DNA of 64,000 nucleotides from Lentimicrobiaceae bacterium (GTDB taxonomy: Bacteria > Bacteroidota > Bacteroidia > Bacteroidales > P3): contig JAFLTI010000006.1 in assembly GCA_022510485.1 (NCBI GenBank), positions 7,577 through 71,576 on the forward strand, given 5' to 3'. The notes below the pieces were generated by a model. It was not told the origin of the DNA, did no database searches, and saw only the letters and a list, made by a program, of their open reading frames with translations. The position numbers were made by a program, and so were the translations under genes. Shown in pieces: positions 37,387 through 49,184 of the stretch; position 1 is the first letter of the stretch; each line of letters begins with the position of its first letter.

Positions 37387-38634
37387 ATGCTTAAAAAATC
37401 TCCGCTTGCCGTCATAGGCATACTGTTCTTTATTTTCGGCTTTGTAACATGGCTCAACTCAGCCTTGGTGCCGTTCTTAAGGATAGCGTGCGAGCTCGAT
37501 AATTTTCAATCGTACTTCGTTACGTTCATGTTCTACATTGCCTATTTCATCTTTGCCATTCCTTCGGCAAAGGTTATCGACAGAATAGGCTACAAGAAAT
37601 CCATTTCGGTAGGCTTGGGCGTTATGGCGGCAGGCGCGGCTTTGTTTATTCCGGCGGCATACACCCGTTTCTATATGTTTTTCCTGTCGGGTCTGTTCCT
37701 GATGGGAGCGGGTTTGGCACTGTTGCAAACGGCAGCCAATCCCTACGCGGCAGTCTTGGGTTCTCCCGAAACGGCGGCTAAACGCATCGGCATTATGGGC
37801 GTCTGCAACAAGTTTGCCGGTATCTTGGCGCCGCTTATCTTAGGTTCCATTACCTTAAAGAATGCCGATGCTGTCTTGCGGCAGGTGCAGAATCCTGCCA
37901 TAACGGCGGCACGGCAGGCGGAGATTTTAGACAATCTTGCCTTGCAGTGTTTGATTCCCTATTTCTGCATTGTGGCGGTTTTAGTCTTGCTGGCGGTGTT
38001 TATCCGCAGGGTTTCCCTGCCCGATATTCAAGAAGAAAAAACGGAAACGGAATACTTGGAAGTTGAAACCAAGCGTTCCATTTTCGGTTACGGTAGGCTG
38101 TGGGGTGGCGTAATGGCGTTGTTTTTCTATGTGGGAGCCGAGGTAATCGGGGTAGACAGTCTGATAAGCTATGCCTCCTCCTTGGGCATATCCAGCTATT
38201 CGGCAAAGATATTCCCTTCTTTCTCGATGGTGGCTTTCTTAATAGGCTACCTGATAGGAATTATCGGTATTCCTCGGTGGTTCGGCCAGCGTGCGGCACT
38301 GATTTTTTCCGCTTTGGGTTGTATGGCAGTGGTTACGGCAAGCCTCTTAACCTCCGGCATCCTTTCGGTTTATATCTTGGTATGGTTAGGCTTAACCAAC
38401 GCTATGATTTGGCCTGCCGTATGGGGGTTGGCTATCGAGGGTTTGGGAAAGCACACCTCCACCGGTTCGTCTTTATTGGTAATGTCTATTGTGGGGGGAG
38501 CCTTGCTGCCCCTCTTGTTCGGCAGAATAGTGGATATATCCGGTTATGGCTATGCCTATCTGCTGCTTTACCCTTGTTATGCAATAATTTTGGGGTACGC
38601 ACTTTGGAATAAGCCGAAAAAACATTATCTTTGA
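37387..38634 (+). CDS. sugar MFS transporter (FucP/GluP-like)
   Basis: FFIFGFVTWLNSALVPFLRIACELDNFQSYFVTFMFYIAYF; LLQTAANPY. Confidence 0.9.
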   Translation: MLKKSPLAVIGILFFIFGFVTWLNSALVPFLRIACELDNFQSYFVTFMFYIAYFIFAIPSAKVIDRIGYKKSISVGLGVMAAGAALFIPAAYTRFYMFFLSGLFLMGAGLALLQTAANPYAAVLGSPETAAKRIGIMGVCNKFAGILAPLILGSITLKNADAVLRQVQNPAITAARQAEILDNLALQCLIPYFCIVAVLVLLAVFIRRVSLPDIQEEKTETEYLEVETKRSIFGYGRLWGGVMALFFYVGAEVIGVDSLISYASSLGISSYSAKIFPSFSMVAFLIGYLIGIIGIPRWFGQRAALIFSALGCMAVVTASLLTSGILSVYILVWLGLTNAMIWPAVWGLAIEGLGKHTSTGSSLLVMSIVGGALLPLLFGRIVDISGYGYAYLLLYPCYAIILGYALWNKPKKHYL

Positions 38635-38698
38635 CGTTCCCGATTTTTGGGTTTTTTAGTTAATAAGTTGAAAGACAAAATAAAATAAGTTTTCAAGC

Positions 38699-39661
38699 AT
38701 GAAAAAGCTACTTAAATTCATGGCATGCGCTTTGGCGGTGTCATTCGGTTTGACGGCCTGCGACAAAGGGGAAGAATCGCATCATCCTTACGATAGCGGA
38801 TACAAACCCAAAGGTTCCCAGCTTAATACATCCCACAAATTAGTGGGTCAGATGTATGGGGTTGACGGTGTTGTAACCGACCCTGCGGATGCCCAAGGTA
38901 TTGTTTTTGCCGTGTCCAAAGACGGGTCTACGGCATATTTGGTAGCTTTTACCGATGCGATGGTTGTAGGTGGAAACACCCCGAACAATAGGGAAACTTT
39001 CTGCTTCTATAACCCGAGAGAAGGTGAGTCCGGATATTTTTCATTGCAGATGCTCTGGGGGCTTACCGTTCCTTCCAAACGCGACACCATCATTACTACC
39101 AAAACAGAAAATGGTGTGGTAGTTTCAGACACGACTATCAAGACGAAAGGCATTATCAACAATGTTGACGGCGAAATCAACACGAACCAGATTATGGAAC
39201 TTTTTGCCGAAACCGCCCGTCAGGACTCTACCATAACGGTGCCTTCGGTGTATGCTGCAAAACTGTGCCGCGATTACTACAGAAGGCAGTGGGGAACGGC
39301 TCTGTTGGATGCCGACGATCCCATTGCTCAGAAATGGGCAAGTACAAAAGGCGAATGGTATCTTCCCTCTATCGAAGAATTGGGCGATTTGATGAAAAAC
39401 CGCGACAAGATCAACAAGAAATACTACGGTAAGAACGAAGGAATGTTCGTAGACAAAACCTATTTCTTTATGCCGATTGGCGGAGAAAACGGCCATGCCT
39501 ACTGGTCTTCTTCGGAATTCAATCAGCAGGCAGCGTGGTATTGCCTTTCGAGGGTAGGCAACGGTACCGACTATTCCGGTAACAAACGCTATGGATATTT
39601 CCAGAAGAACGACAAGCAGAATATGTATGTTCGTCCTATTCGTAAAGCGCCGATTAGATAA
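38699..39661 (+). CDS. hypothetical lipoprotein (DUF1566/Fib_succ_major-like)
   Basis: Lipoprotein signal ending in LTAC; GEWYLPSIEELGDLMKN..YWSSSEFNQQAAWYCLSRVG..YVRPIRK typical of DUF1566-like proteins. Confidence 0.65.
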   Translation: MKKLLKFMACALAVSFGLTACDKGEESHHPYDSGYKPKGSQLNTSHKLVGQMYGVDGVVTDPADAQGIVFAVSKDGSTAYLVAFTDAMVVGGNTPNNRETFCFYNPREGESGYFSLQMLWGLTVPSKRDTIITTKTENGVVVSDTTIKTKGIINNVDGEINTNQIMELFAETARQDSTITVPSVYAAKLCRDYYRRQWGTALLDADDPIAQKWASTKGEWYLPSIEELGDLMKNRDKINKKYYGKNEGMFVDKTYFFMPIGGENGHAYWSSSEFNQQAAWYCLSRVGNGTDYSGNKRYGYFQKNDKQNMYVRPIRKAPIR

Positions 39662-39680
39662 TCGTGCTCAATACTTTCAA

Positions 39681-39716
39681 AAAGGGCTGCTTACATAATA
39701 TAGGCAGCCTTTTTTG
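39681..39716 (+). terminator. Rho-independent terminator
   Basis: AAAGGGCTGCTTACATAATATAGGCAGCCTTTTTT. Confidence 0.8.
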
Positions 39717-39748
39717 TTTGAGGACAAAACTTTGAAATCAAGAAAGAA

Positions 39749-41047
39749 ATGAAAAAGAATTTTGTAGAAGAACTGCGTTGGCGGGGTATGTTGCAGGATA
39801 TGATGCCCGGTACCGAAGAATTGTTGCAGAAAGAACAGGTAACGGCTTACGTGGGTATTGACCCGACTGCGGACTCCTTACATATAGGGCATTTGGTAAG
39901 CATTATGATGCTCAAGCATTTTCAAGAATGTGGACACAAGCCTTTGGCTTTGGTGGGCGGTGCCACCGGTATGATAGGCGACCCCTCCGGAAAGAGTGCC
40001 GAAAGGGTACTCCTCAACGAAGAAACCCTGCGCCATAATCAGGAGTGCATCAAGAAACAGCTTGCCAGATTTCTCGATTTTGACAGCACCGCGCCCAATG
40101 CCGCCGAGTTGGTAAACAACTACGACTGGATGAAAGATATGAGTTTTTTGGCTTTTATCCGTGATATTGGCAAGCACATTACCGTTAACTATATGATGGC
40201 TAAGGATTCAGTAAAGAAACGCTTTTCGGGAGAAGCCGGTACCGAGGGGATGTCCTTTACCGAATTTACCTATCAGCTGGTGCAGGGCAACGACTTTTTG
40301 CACTTGTTGCAGACTAAGAACTGCAAATTGCAGATGGGCGGTTCCGACCAATGGGGCAATATTACCACGGGAACCGAACTGATACGCCGGATTGCCGGCA
40401 AGGAGGCGTTTGCGCTTACCTGCCCGCTTATAACCAAAGCCGACGGCGGTAAATTCGGCAAGACCGAAACCGGCAATATATGGTTGGACGCTGCCAAGAC
40501 CTCGCCCTATAAGTTCTACCAATTCTGGCTCAATTGCTCGGATGCGGATTCTGCCAAGTATATCCGGATTTTTACCATGATGAGCCGCGAAGAAATAGAG
40601 GCGTTGGAAAAAGAGCACGCCGAAGCTCCGCATCTGCGCTTGTTGCAAAAGGCGCTTGCCAAAGATCTCACTATCCGCGTTCATTCGCAAAAAGACTACG
40701 AAACGGCGGTAGAGGCTTCCGAAATCCTGTTTGGAAAAAGCACTACCGAATCCTTGCGTAAATTAGACACCGAAACCTTCTTGTCGGTTTTTGAAGGAGT
40801 GCCTTGCAGTGAGGTGGAAAGCGGCGAGTTTGACGGAAACACATCTTTGATAGATCTGCTTTCAGACAAAACGGGCATCTTTGCCTCCAAGAGCGAGGTG
40901 CGCCGCGCCTTAAAGGAAAACAGCCTTTCGATAAACAAGGAAAAGGCTACCGAACAAACGCCCGTGAATAGGGAAATGTTGCTTAACGGTGCCTATGTAT
41001 TGGTGCAGAAAGGCAAGAAAAACTATTTTCTGATTCACGTAAAATAA
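39749..41047 (+). CDS. tyrS: tyrosyl-tRNA synthetase
   Basis: [52 protein letters not shown]. Confidence 0.97.
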   Translation: MKKNFVEELRWRGMLQDMMPGTEELLQKEQVTAYVGIDPTADSLHIGHLVSIMMLKHFQECGHKPLALVGGATGMIGDPSGKSAERVLLNEETLRHNQECIKKQLARFLDFDSTAPNAAELVNNYDWMKDMSFLAFIRDIGKHITVNYMMAKDSVKKRFSGEAGTEGMSFTEFTYQLVQGNDFLHLLQTKNCKLQMGGSDQWGNITTGTELIRRIAGKEAFALTCPLITKADGGKFGKTETGNIWLDAAKTSPYKFYQFWLNCSDADSAKYIRIFTMMSREEIEALEKEHAEAPHLRLLQKALAKDLTIRVHSQKDYETAVEASEILFGKSTTESLRKLDTETFLSVFEGVPCSEVESGEFDGNTSLIDLLSDKTGIFASKSEVRRALKENSLSINKEKATEQTPVNREMLLNGAYVLVQKGKKNYFLIHVK

Positions 41048-41073
41048 CGGCAAACCGAGAAAGATTTTAGCCG

Positions 41074-42459
41074 ATGTTTTTGTTTTATGCACCTGAGGTA
41101 ACAAACGGCAATTGCTGTTTTTCGCCTGCCGAGAGCAGGCATTGCGCCAAAGTGCTGCGGCTTTTGCCGGGGCAGGAGGTGTGGGTTACCGATGGAGTGG
41201 GCTTTCTGTACTTGGCGGAACTCAGCGTGGTAAGCGACAAAGCTTGTATGGCGCGTGTGCGCAAGGTGCTGCGTTCTCCCGATGAAGCAGGAAATGGTAG
41301 ACCTCCGGTTCATATCGTGATGGCTCCCACTAAAAACATGGAACGTACCGAATGGTTTTTAGAAAAAGCCACGGAGGTGGGATTAGGCAAGATTTCCTTT
41401 ATCCGCACCGAACATTCGGAGCGCAAGGTGGTAAAGCCCGAGCGCGTGGAATCCATCTTGGTGGCGGCAATGAAACAGTCGCAGCAGGCTTATCTGCCCT
41501 TGCAGCAGGAAATGTGTTCCTTAGACGAGTATCTAAAAAGGGCGGAAGTTGGGCAAGATACCGATGTGCAGAAGTTTATAGCCTATTGCGGCGCGGAATA
41601 CGAAAAGAAATCGTATTTAGAGCTTTTGCAAGCCGGAACGCCGGTTGAGGTAATGATAGGACCCGAAGGCGATTTTTCGCCCGGGGAAGTAAAAAAATGC
41701 GTCAAGGCAGGCTATGTTCCCGTCAGTTTGGGCGATACCCGGCTGCGTACCGAAACGGCGGCTTTGTTCGCGGCATGGGCTCCAGCCTTTTTGAAAGGGG
41801 CAAAGAAGATTGTGCTGAGCTGTTTGCTCTTTTTATGCCTGTCTTTAGTAGGCATAAAAGCACAGCAGATACAGATAGGGCTTCTCAAATACAGGGGAGG
41901 GGGCGACTGGTACGCCAATCCTACCTCTCTGCCCAATCTGATAGCCTTTGCCAACCGCGAGGCGGGAATGGATTTAGACCCGCAGCCGGTTACGGTAGAA
42001 GTGGGAGGACAGGCATTGTTCGGCTGTCCTTTCGTACACATGACAGGTCATGGAAATGTAGTGTTTTCCGCTGCCGAGATACAAAACTTGCGCGCCTATC
42101 TCTTGGGGGGCGGATTTCTGCATATAGACGACAATTACGGTATGGATAAGTTTATCCGTGCCCAGATGAAAAAAGCCTTTCCCGAACTTGATTTTGTAGA
42201 ATTGCCTGCCTCCCACCCGGTGTTCAGGCAAACTTTTGACTACAGCCGCACGGGGCTGCCAAAGATACACGAGCACGATGCCAAGCGACCGCAGGCTTTT
42301 GCCTTGTTTTATGAAGGCAGGATGATATGTTTCTATACCTACGAGTGTGATTTGGGCGACGGCTGGGAAGATACCGAGGTGCATGGCGATACGCCCGAAG
42401 CCCACCGCAGGGCTTTGGAAATGGGAACCAACCTCTTGCAGTATGTATTCATGCAATAA
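41074..42459 (+). CDS. in-frame fusion: RsmE-like 16S rRNA m3U1498 methyltransferase (N-terminal) plus DUF4159 exported domain (C-terminal)
   Basis: N-terminal RsmE motifs (EKATEVG, IGPEGDFSPGE, SLGDTRLRTETAA); then signal-peptide-like KKIVLSCLLFLCLSLVGIKA and DUF4159-like YRGGGDWYANPTSLPNLIAF..GGFLHIDDNYG. Confidence 0.8.
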   Translation: MFLFYAPEVTNGNCCFSPAESRHCAKVLRLLPGQEVWVTDGVGFLYLAELSVVSDKACMARVRKVLRSPDEAGNGRPPVHIVMAPTKNMERTEWFLEKATEVGLGKISFIRTEHSERKVVKPERVESILVAAMKQSQQAYLPLQQEMCSLDEYLKRAEVGQDTDVQKFIAYCGAEYEKKSYLELLQAGTPVEVMIGPEGDFSPGEVKKCVKAGYVPVSLGDTRLRTETAALFAAWAPAFLKGAKKIVLSCLLFLCLSLVGIKAQQIQIGLLKYRGGGDWYANPTSLPNLIAFANREAGMDLDPQPVTVEVGGQALFGCPFVHMTGHGNVVFSAAEIQNLRAYLLGGGFLHIDDNYGMDKFIRAQMKKAFPELDFVELPASHPVFRQTFDYSRTGLPKIHEHDAKRPQAFALFYEGRMICFYTYECDLGDGWEDTEVHGDTPEAHRRALEMGTNLLQYVFMQ

Positions 42460-42471
42460 AAAAATAAGGAT

Positions 42472-43239
42472 ATGAAAAAGTTTCTTGTAAAAACCCTGTT
42501 CTTAGGATTTATCAGTGTTTTGTCCGTATCGGCATACGCACAGAACCAATCCTCCGCCAATCTACAAAAGATAGAATTGTCGGAAGTTAAGATTTTAGAG
42601 GTAAACGGAAAGTTCAAAATCAACCTGATTCAAGGAACAAAAGAAGAAGCCGAACTGGATGCTCCGGCAGAAGTCTTGTCAAAGATTACCATGAAGCAGA
42701 GCGGTAAAAAACTTACGCTTTCAGTAAAAGACAAAGATTCCCGCGCGCATGATCCCTTTACGGTAAACATTATCTTGAAAGATCCGGAACAGATTTCTTT
42801 GCAAGGGCTTGCCCAAGTAGAAATGCAAGGGATTTTTGCCTGCAAGAAAATGAATCTGCAATTGGCGGACAAGGTATCTTTTCAAGGGGAGTTACGTACT
42901 TCCGAAAGCATCAATATCAAGATGTCGGGTCATGCAAGCTTGGAAGCATCGTTAACGGCAATCAAGCCGAGCAAGATAGAACTTTCGGACTATGCCACAG
43001 CCGAGCTAAAAGGTCATGTTCCGTCAGTGTCCCTGACTCAGAGCGGCAGCAGCAAATTAGGTTCAAGGGCTTTCAGCACCAATACGGTAACGGCTAAGAT
43101 GTCGAATATGACAACGGCAGAACTTACAGTAAACAAGAGCCTTTCCGCCACAACAGAAGACAGTGCGGTGCTGCATTACGGCGGAGTGCCTAAAACTAAA
43201 GTAAGCTGTTCGGGTGTTTCTAAGGTGGTGGCTCTCTAA
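42472..43239 (+). CDS. DUF2807 (GIN domain) secreted protein
   Basis: Signal peptide plus GIN-domain pattern ([40 protein letters not shown]). Confidence 0.8.
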   Translation: MKKFLVKTLFLGFISVLSVSAYAQNQSSANLQKIELSEVKILEVNGKFKINLIQGTKEEAELDAPAEVLSKITMKQSGKKLTLSVKDKDSRAHDPFTVNIILKDPEQISLQGLAQVEMQGIFACKKMNLQLADKVSFQGELRTSESINIKMSGHASLEASLTAIKPSKIELSDYATAELKGHVPSVSLTQSGSSKLGSRAFSTNTVTAKMSNMTTAELTVNKSLSATTEDSAVLHYGGVPKTKVSCSGVSKVVAL

Positions 43240-44328
43240 TTCCTGTTGGAAAATTCCATCAGGTAGGCTTTTATAAAGTCGTCGAGATCACCGTCCATAA
43301 CGGCCTGCACATTGGATGTTTCGCATCCGGTGCGCAGGTCTTTTACCATTTTATAGGGTTGCATTACATAGGAGCGAATCTGACTGCCCCATTCTATCTT
43401 CTTTTTGCTGCCCTCAATGGCGTCTATCTTTTCGCGCTTTTTGCGCAACTCTATTTCGTAGAGCTGCGACTTAAGCATCTGCAATGCTTTTTCGCGGTTC
43501 TGTAACTGGGAGCGTGTTACCTGACATTCTATGATAATGCCGGAGGGAGCGTGGCGCAGCCGCACGGCTGTTTCCACCTTGTTTACATTCTGCCCTCCCG
43601 GACCGCTGCTGCGAAAGGTGTCCCAAGTAAGGTCGGCAGGATTTATCTCGATTTCGATATTGTCGTCGATGATAGGGTAGGCATAGACCGAGGCAAAAGA
43701 GGTGTGCCGCCGCGCTCCCGCATCAAAAGGCGAGATACGCACAAGGCGGTGCACGCCGCTCTCGCTTTTGAGGTAACCGAAAGCAAAGTCCCCCTCCACT
43801 TCTATGGTTGCCGATTTGATTCCTGCCTGTTCACCTTCCTGATAATCGACGGTAGTAATCTTATAACCCTTGCGTTCAGCCCATCGCATATACATACGGT
43901 AGAGCATATCCGCCCAGTCTTGGCTTTCGGTTCCTCCGGCACCCGAATTGATGGTAACCATAGCCCCCAAGCGGTCTTCTTCGCCCGAAAGCATATTCTT
44001 GAACTCCAATTCCTCAATCAGCTTCTCCAAGCGGGAAAGGCAGTCTTCCATTTCCTGCTCGGGCACCTCGCCGCTTTCGTACATCTCTTTCATTACGCTG
44101 GTATCTTCCCATTCGGAATAAACCGCGTTAAAAGCTTCTGTCCATATTTTTTTCTGACGGATGCCTTTCAAGATTTTCTCGGCTTCCTTGGGGTCGTCCC
44201 AAAAGCCGGCGGCTTGGGTCTTGGCTTCTTCGTCTTTTATAAATTGCTCTTTTCCGGCAATGTCAAAGACACCTCCTCAGCGTTTCCACCCGCGCGGACA
44301 ACGCTTCAAATTTTTCTTTGTCGTACAT
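43236..44328 (-). CDS. prfB: peptide chain release factor 2, requiring +1 programmed frameshift at about 44263-44268
   Basis: ATG 44328 [24 protein letters not shown]; upstream AGGAGG then CTT-TGA-C; +1 shift continues [34 protein letters not shown]..; GGQ motif [17 protein letters not shown]. Confidence 0.95.
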
Positions 44329-44335
44329 ATCTCAA

Positions 44336-47300
44336 TTAAGCTGCGCTGCCTTTTCCGTGACAGTTCTTATACTTTAATCCGCTTCCGCATGGGCAGGGGT
44401 CGTTTCTTCCCACCTTCTTCTCCACATGAACCGGCTGGGGCTTTTGCGGAGTTTCGCCCTGATTGGTCTGCAGGGGCGTGCGTTTTTCGGGAAGGCTGCC
44501 GCCGATACCGCTGCGCGAGGTCTGCATACGGCTCATATCGGTGCGTTGCTGCCGGGCTTCTTGCATTTGGTTGGGATCTGGCGAGGGAAGATGCCCCAAC
44601 GAAAGGAACTCGCTTACTTCGCGGTTCATATCGATAAGCAACTGCTTAAACAGGTTAAAGGCTTCAAACTTGTAGATAAGCAGCGGGTCTTTCTGCTCGT
44701 AAGACGCATTCTGAACCGATTGCTTAAGGTCGTCCATCTCGCGCAAGTGTTCTTTCCAGCTGTCGTCTATCATAGCAAGGCAAAGCCCGCGTTGAATGGC
44801 ACCCGTTATTTCGCGTCCGTTGCTGTCGAGGCATTTTTGAATGTTCGCCACCACCTGCAAGGTCTTGCGGCCGTCGGTAATGGGAATGGCTATGTTTTCA
44901 AAGCGTGAACCATGATTTTCCTGCACATGCTTGATGATGGGCAGTGCCTGTTGCGAAATCAGTTCCGCCTTTTTACGGTAGTCGGAATAAACGGCATCGA
45001 AGATTTTTCTAAGCGTTTCGGGCTTTGCCGCCAAGGCTTCGGATTCCGATACGGGACATTCCATACCGAAAGTACGGATCAGTCGGCTCTTGAAGTTTTC
45101 AAAATCGCGGTCTTCGCTCAGTTCAGACAGGTAGTGTTCTACCGTATCGTACATCATGTTGGAAATATCCACCCCGAGGCGTTCTCCAAAGAGGGCGTGG
45201 CGGCGTTTGGTGTAGATTACCTCACGCTGGGCGTTCATCACATCGTCGTATTCCAACAAACGCTTGCGCGTGCCGAAATGGTTTTCTTCTACCTTTTTCT
45301 GTGCTTTTTCGATAGAGCGCGTCAACATTTTTGCCTGTATGTTCTCACCCTCCTTATAGCCCATTCTGTCCATAAGGGCGGCAATACGCTGGGATGCGAA
45401 CAAACGCATCAGGTTGTCTTCGAGCGATACGTAAAACTGCGAACTGCCGGGGTCGCCCTGACGTCCGGCACGACCTCTCAACTGACGGTCTACACGGCGG
45501 CTTTCGTGGCGTTCGGTACCGATAATCGCCAAACCGCCGGCTTCTTTTACGCCCGGCCCGAGCTTGATGTCCGTACCGCGCCCCGCCATATTGGTGGCAA
45601 TGGTAACCGTTCCCGCCAAACCGGCTTCGGCAACGATGTCGGCTTCTTTTTTATGCAGCTTGGCGTTCAAAACATTGTGCTTGATGTTGCGCCCCTTGAG
45701 CATACGGCTCAACAACTCAGACACTTCTACCGAAGTGGTACCCACCAGCACAGGCCTGCCCGCTTTGATAAGGCGTTCCACTTCTTCTATAATGGCGTTG
45801 TATTTTTCGCGTTTGGTCTTGTAGATAAGGTCGTCCATATCCAAACGGATAACAGGACGGTTGGTGGGAATGCAGACCACTTCCAGTTTGTAGATATTCC
45901 AAAATTCGCCCGCTTCGGTTTCTGCCGTACCGGTCATACCCGAAAGTTTGGAATACATACGGAAATAGTTCTGCAAGGTAATGGTGGCGTAAGTCTGCGT
46001 GGAGGCTTCTACCTTTACCCTTTCTTTGGCTTCGATAGCCTGATGCAGACCGTCTGAATAACGGCGCCCCTCCATAATACGGCCGGTCTGTTCGTCTACG
46101 ATTTTTACCTCGTTGTCGATAACCACGTATTCCACATCGCGTTCAAACAAAGCGTAGGCTTTAAGTAACTGGTTAATGGTGTGAACGCGGTCAGACTGTA
46201 TGGCGTAATCGCGCAGGAGTTCGGTTTTCTTGGCGGTCTTTTCTTCGGCGGTAAGACCCGATTTTTCTAATTCGGCAATTTGTGAGCCTACATCGGGAAG
46301 AACATAATATTCGGGATTGTGGGCATCAGACGAAAGGTAATCCACACCTTTATCGGTAAGGTCTATAGTGTTCAGCTTTTCATCGATAACAAAATACAGC
46401 TCGCCGTCTATAATAGGCATATTCTTGCCCTGTTCCTGCAAGTAGAAATTTTCGGTTTTCTGCATGAGCGTTTTCATGCCCGGTTCGCTGAGGAACTTGA
46501 TGAGAGCCGTGTTTTTAGGAAGCCCTCGGTGCGCCCTGAAAAGCAGTTCCCCGCCTTTCTTTTCCTGTTCGGGCGTGGGGTTTCCGTTCAATATGCTCTT
46601 GGCTTCCGCCAAAATTTTGGTAACCAAAGAACGCTGCTGGTTGTAGAGCTTTTCGATTTGCGGACGGAGCGTGTCAAATTCCAAATCATCGTCTTTGGAA
46701 GTAGGACCCGAAATAATCAAAGGCGTACGCGCATCGTCAATCAAAACTGAGTCGACCTCATCCACAATGGCATAGTTGTGTCCTCGCTGCACCAGTTCCT
46801 GCGGCGTGCGGCACATATTGTCGCGCAGGTAGTCAAAGCCGAATTCGTTGTTGGTACCGTAGGTAATGTCTGCCAAATAGGCTTGGCGGCGCGCCTCGCT
46901 GCTGGGTTGGTGCTTGTCGATGCAGTCCACCTTGAGTCCGTGAAATTCAAAGAGCATACCCATCCACTCCGAGTCGCGCTTTGCCAAGTAGTCGTTTACG
47001 GTAACTACGTGAACTCCTTGCCCGGGCAGTGCGTTGAGGTAAACGGGCAGCGTTTCTACAAGTGTTTTACCTTCACCCGTGCTCATTTCGGCAATCTTTC
47101 CTTGGTGAAGCACGATACCGCCTATCAACTGCACATCGTAGTGAACCATATCCCAAGTGATAAGGTTTCCGCCTGCCATCCATTGGTTCTTGTAGTATGC
47201 CTTATTGCCCCGGATGGTAACATTGTCGCGGGTGGCGGCAAGGTCGCCGTCCCAAGGCATGGCGGTAACTTCCACTTCGGCATTGTCGCGAAAACGCTGT

Positions 47301-47659
47301 GCGGTAGCCTTTACCACCGCAAAGGCTTCGGGCAGTATAGCGTTCAGCTCTTCCTGCGTACGGTTGTAAATCTCCTTTTTCAGCTTGTCGATAGAGGCAT
47401 AGATATGTTCCTTTTCCTCCACGCTCAGGCTGTCGTCGATATTGTTTCTGATACGCTCCTTGAGCCGTTCCACCTCGTCTTTTTCGGTACGTATCCGATT
47501 TTGAATACGCTCCTTGAACTCCTGCGTTTTTGCACGCAAGGCATCGTTGTCTAATTGCGAAATTGTTTCGTACGCCCTCAGGCATTGTTCCAAAATAGGC
47601 CTTACTTCCTTGAGGTCGCGGTCTGATTTGTTTCCGAGCAGTTTCTTGAAAAAACCCAT
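44336..47659 (-). CDS. secA: preprotein translocase subunit SecA
   Basis: [58 protein letters not shown]-type motifs, C-terminal [21 protein letters not shown]. Confidence 0.98.
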   Translation of the reverse strand: MGFFKKLLGNKSDRDLKEVRPILEQCLRAYETISQLDNDALRAKTQEFKERIQNRIRTEKDEVERLKERIRNNIDDSLSVEEKEHIYASIDKLKKEIYNRTQEELNAILPEAFAVVKATAQRFRDNAEVEVTAMPWDGDLAATRDNVTIRGNKAYYKNQWMAGGNLITWDMVHYDVQLIGGIVLHQGKIAEMSTGEGKTLVETLPVYLNALPGQGVHVVTVNDYLAKRDSEWMGMLFEFHGLKVDCIDKHQPSSEARRQAYLADITYGTNNEFGFDYLRDNMCRTPQELVQRGHNYAIVDEVDSVLIDDARTPLIISGPTSKDDDLEFDTLRPQIEKLYNQQRSLVTKILAEAKSILNGNPTPEQEKKGGELLFRAHRGLPKNTALIKFLSEPGMKTLMQKTENFYLQEQGKNMPIIDGELYFVIDEKLNTIDLTDKGVDYLSSDAHNPEYYVLPDVGSQIAELEKSGLTAEEKTAKKTELLRDYAIQSDRVHTINQLLKAYALFERDVEYVVIDNEVKIVDEQTGRIMEGRRYSDGLHQAIEAKERVKVEASTQTYATITLQNYFRMYSKLSGMTGTAETEAGEFWNIYKLEVVCIPTNRPVIRLDMDDLIYKTKREKYNAIIEEVERLIKAGRPVLVGTTSVEVSELLSRMLKGRNIKHNVLNAKLHKKEADIVAEAGLAGTVTIATNMAGRGTDIKLGPGVKEAGGLAIIGTERHESRRVDRQLRGRAGRQGDPGSSQFYVSLEDNLMRLFASQRIAALMDRMGYKEGENIQAKMLTRSIEKAQKKVEENHFGTRKRLLEYDDVMNAQREVIYTKRRHALFGERLGVDISNMMYDTVEHYLSELSEDRDFENFKSRLIRTFGMECPVSESEALAAKPETLRKIFDAVYSDYRKKAELISQQALPIIKHVQENHGSRFENIAIPITDGRKTLQVVANIQKCLDSNGREITGAIQRGLCLAMIDDSWKEHLREMDDLKQSVQNASYEQKDPLLIYKFEAFNLFKQLLIDMNREVSEFLSLGHLPSPDPNQMQEARQQRTDMSRMQTSRSGIGGSLPEKRTPLQTNQGETPQKPQPVHVEKKVGRNDPCPCGSGLKYKNCHGKGSAA

Positions 47660-47840
47660 AAATTTTAGTTTTAACCGGAAAATCCGGTGCCGTCTTGCCG
47701 CTTGCTCCTTTTCCTAAAACATAGGATTAGGGCGGCAAAAATAAACGTTAAAATTACAAAAATTTATGAGATAAACTGAAAGTTGGCATCTACAGAAGTA
47801 GTTTCGGGCTTTTGGTATATTTGCAGGTTATTTAGTCATT

Positions 47841-49184
47841 ATGTCAGGCAGAACCGATAATCCGCTTCTTTTAGAAACAGAGCCTATTCCCCGCCTGTTG
47901 TGGAAATTCGCTTTGCCCGCCATTGTTTCTACGCTCACCACCTCGCTCTATAACCTTGTAGACCGTGTATTTATCGGGCAGGGAGCGGGTCCTATGGCCA
48001 TTTCGGGTTTAGCCCTGACCTTTCCCATTATGAACCTGCTCACCGCTTTCGGCACCCTAATAGGCGTGGGCGCGGCCACCCGGGTATCTATTGTGTTGGG
48101 AATGGGCGACCGCGACTGGGCGGAACGGATTTTAGGCAATGCGATAGTGCTTACGCTGATTATATGGGGCGCGCTCACGCTTGGCTGCCTTGGCTTTCTG
48201 CATCCCCTCCTAAGGCTTTTCGGCGGCAGCGAAAACACCATTCCCCACGCCTCCGCCTACCTCTACATCATTATTCCCGGCAATATCTTCAGCAATATAT
48301 CCTATAGTTTCTGCAACATCATACGCGCTTCGGGCAGCCCCACCCGTTCCATGATCATCATGCTTATCGGCGTGGGCGTCAATTTGGTGTTAGACCCCTT
48401 GTTTATTTTCGGTTTCGGCATGGGAATCCGCGGGGCAGCCATCGCCACCGTGCTTTCGATGTTCGTCGCCTCGCTGTTCACCTTGCAGTTCTTTCTTAAA
48501 AAAGATGCCTATATCCGGTTCAAACGAAAGAACATACGTCTTAAACGGCGCATCGTGCGCAACATTCTCTCTATCGGAATGTCACCTTTTTTGATGAATA
48601 TCGCCGCCAGCGCGGTGGCACTTATCCTCAACCGCCGTTTGGTGTTTACAGGGGGAGATTTAGCGGTGGGAGCCTACGGTATCATCAACAGCTACGGTAT
48701 TCTTTTCGTTATGTTCGTTCTCGGGCTTTGCCAAGGAATGCAGCCGATAGTGGGCTTTAACTACGGCGCACAAAAAATGGACCGCGCCAAACACGCTTTG
48801 TTTCTATCTATTAAAGTGGGCGTTATGATTACCACTTTCGGATTCTTGGTGCTGGAACTTTTTCCCGAAGCCGCTGTGAGGGCGTTCACTACCGATGAAC
48901 AGCTTATCCAGATGGCAAAAACCGGCTTGCGTTATGTGTTCTTGTTATTCCCCTTTGTGGGATTTCAGATAGTAACCACCAACTTTTTCCAGTCTTTGGG
49001 TAAGGTTCACCTGTCTATTTTCTTAAGTTTGAGCCGGCAGGTATTGTTTTTGATACCGGCTCTGTATATATGCTCCTCTTTTTGGGGATTAGAGGGTGTT
49101 TGGGCGGCTACGGCGGTGGCGGATTTCTTTGCCTGCCTTATATCCTTGTTTATTTTGCACCGGCAACTGAAACAAATCCAGTGA
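47841..49184 (+). CDS. MATE family efflux transporter
   Basis: Twelve-TM MATE pattern (PRLLWKFALPAIVSTLTTSLYNLVDRVFIGQGAG; QGMQPIVGFNYGAQ). Confidence 0.92.
   Translation: MSGRTDNPLLLETEPIPRLLWKFALPAIVSTLTTSLYNLVDRVFIGQGAGPMAISGLALTFPIMNLLTAFGTLIGVGAATRVSIVLGMGDRDWAERILGNAIVLTLIIWGALTLGCLGFLHPLLRLFGGSENTIPHASAYLYIIIPGNIFSNISYSFCNIIRASGSPTRSMIIMLIGVGVNLVLDPLFIFGFGMGIRGAAIATVLSMFVASLFTLQFFLKKDAYIRFKRKNIRLKRRIVRNILSIGMSPFLMNIAASAVALILNRRLVFTGGDLAVGAYGIINSYGILFVMFVLGLCQGMQPIVGFNYGAQKMDRAKHALFLSIKVGVMITTFGFLVLELFPEAAVRAFTTDEQLIQMAKTGLRYVFLLFPFVGFQIVTTNFFQSLGKVHLSIFLSLSRQVLFLIPALYICSSFWGLEGVWAATAVADFFACLISLFILHRQLKQIQ

Noticed and set aside
44912-46057. 381-aa plus-strand ORF opposite secA
   Set aside because: Antisense to secA with conserved SecA motifs; the translation has no domain-like features.
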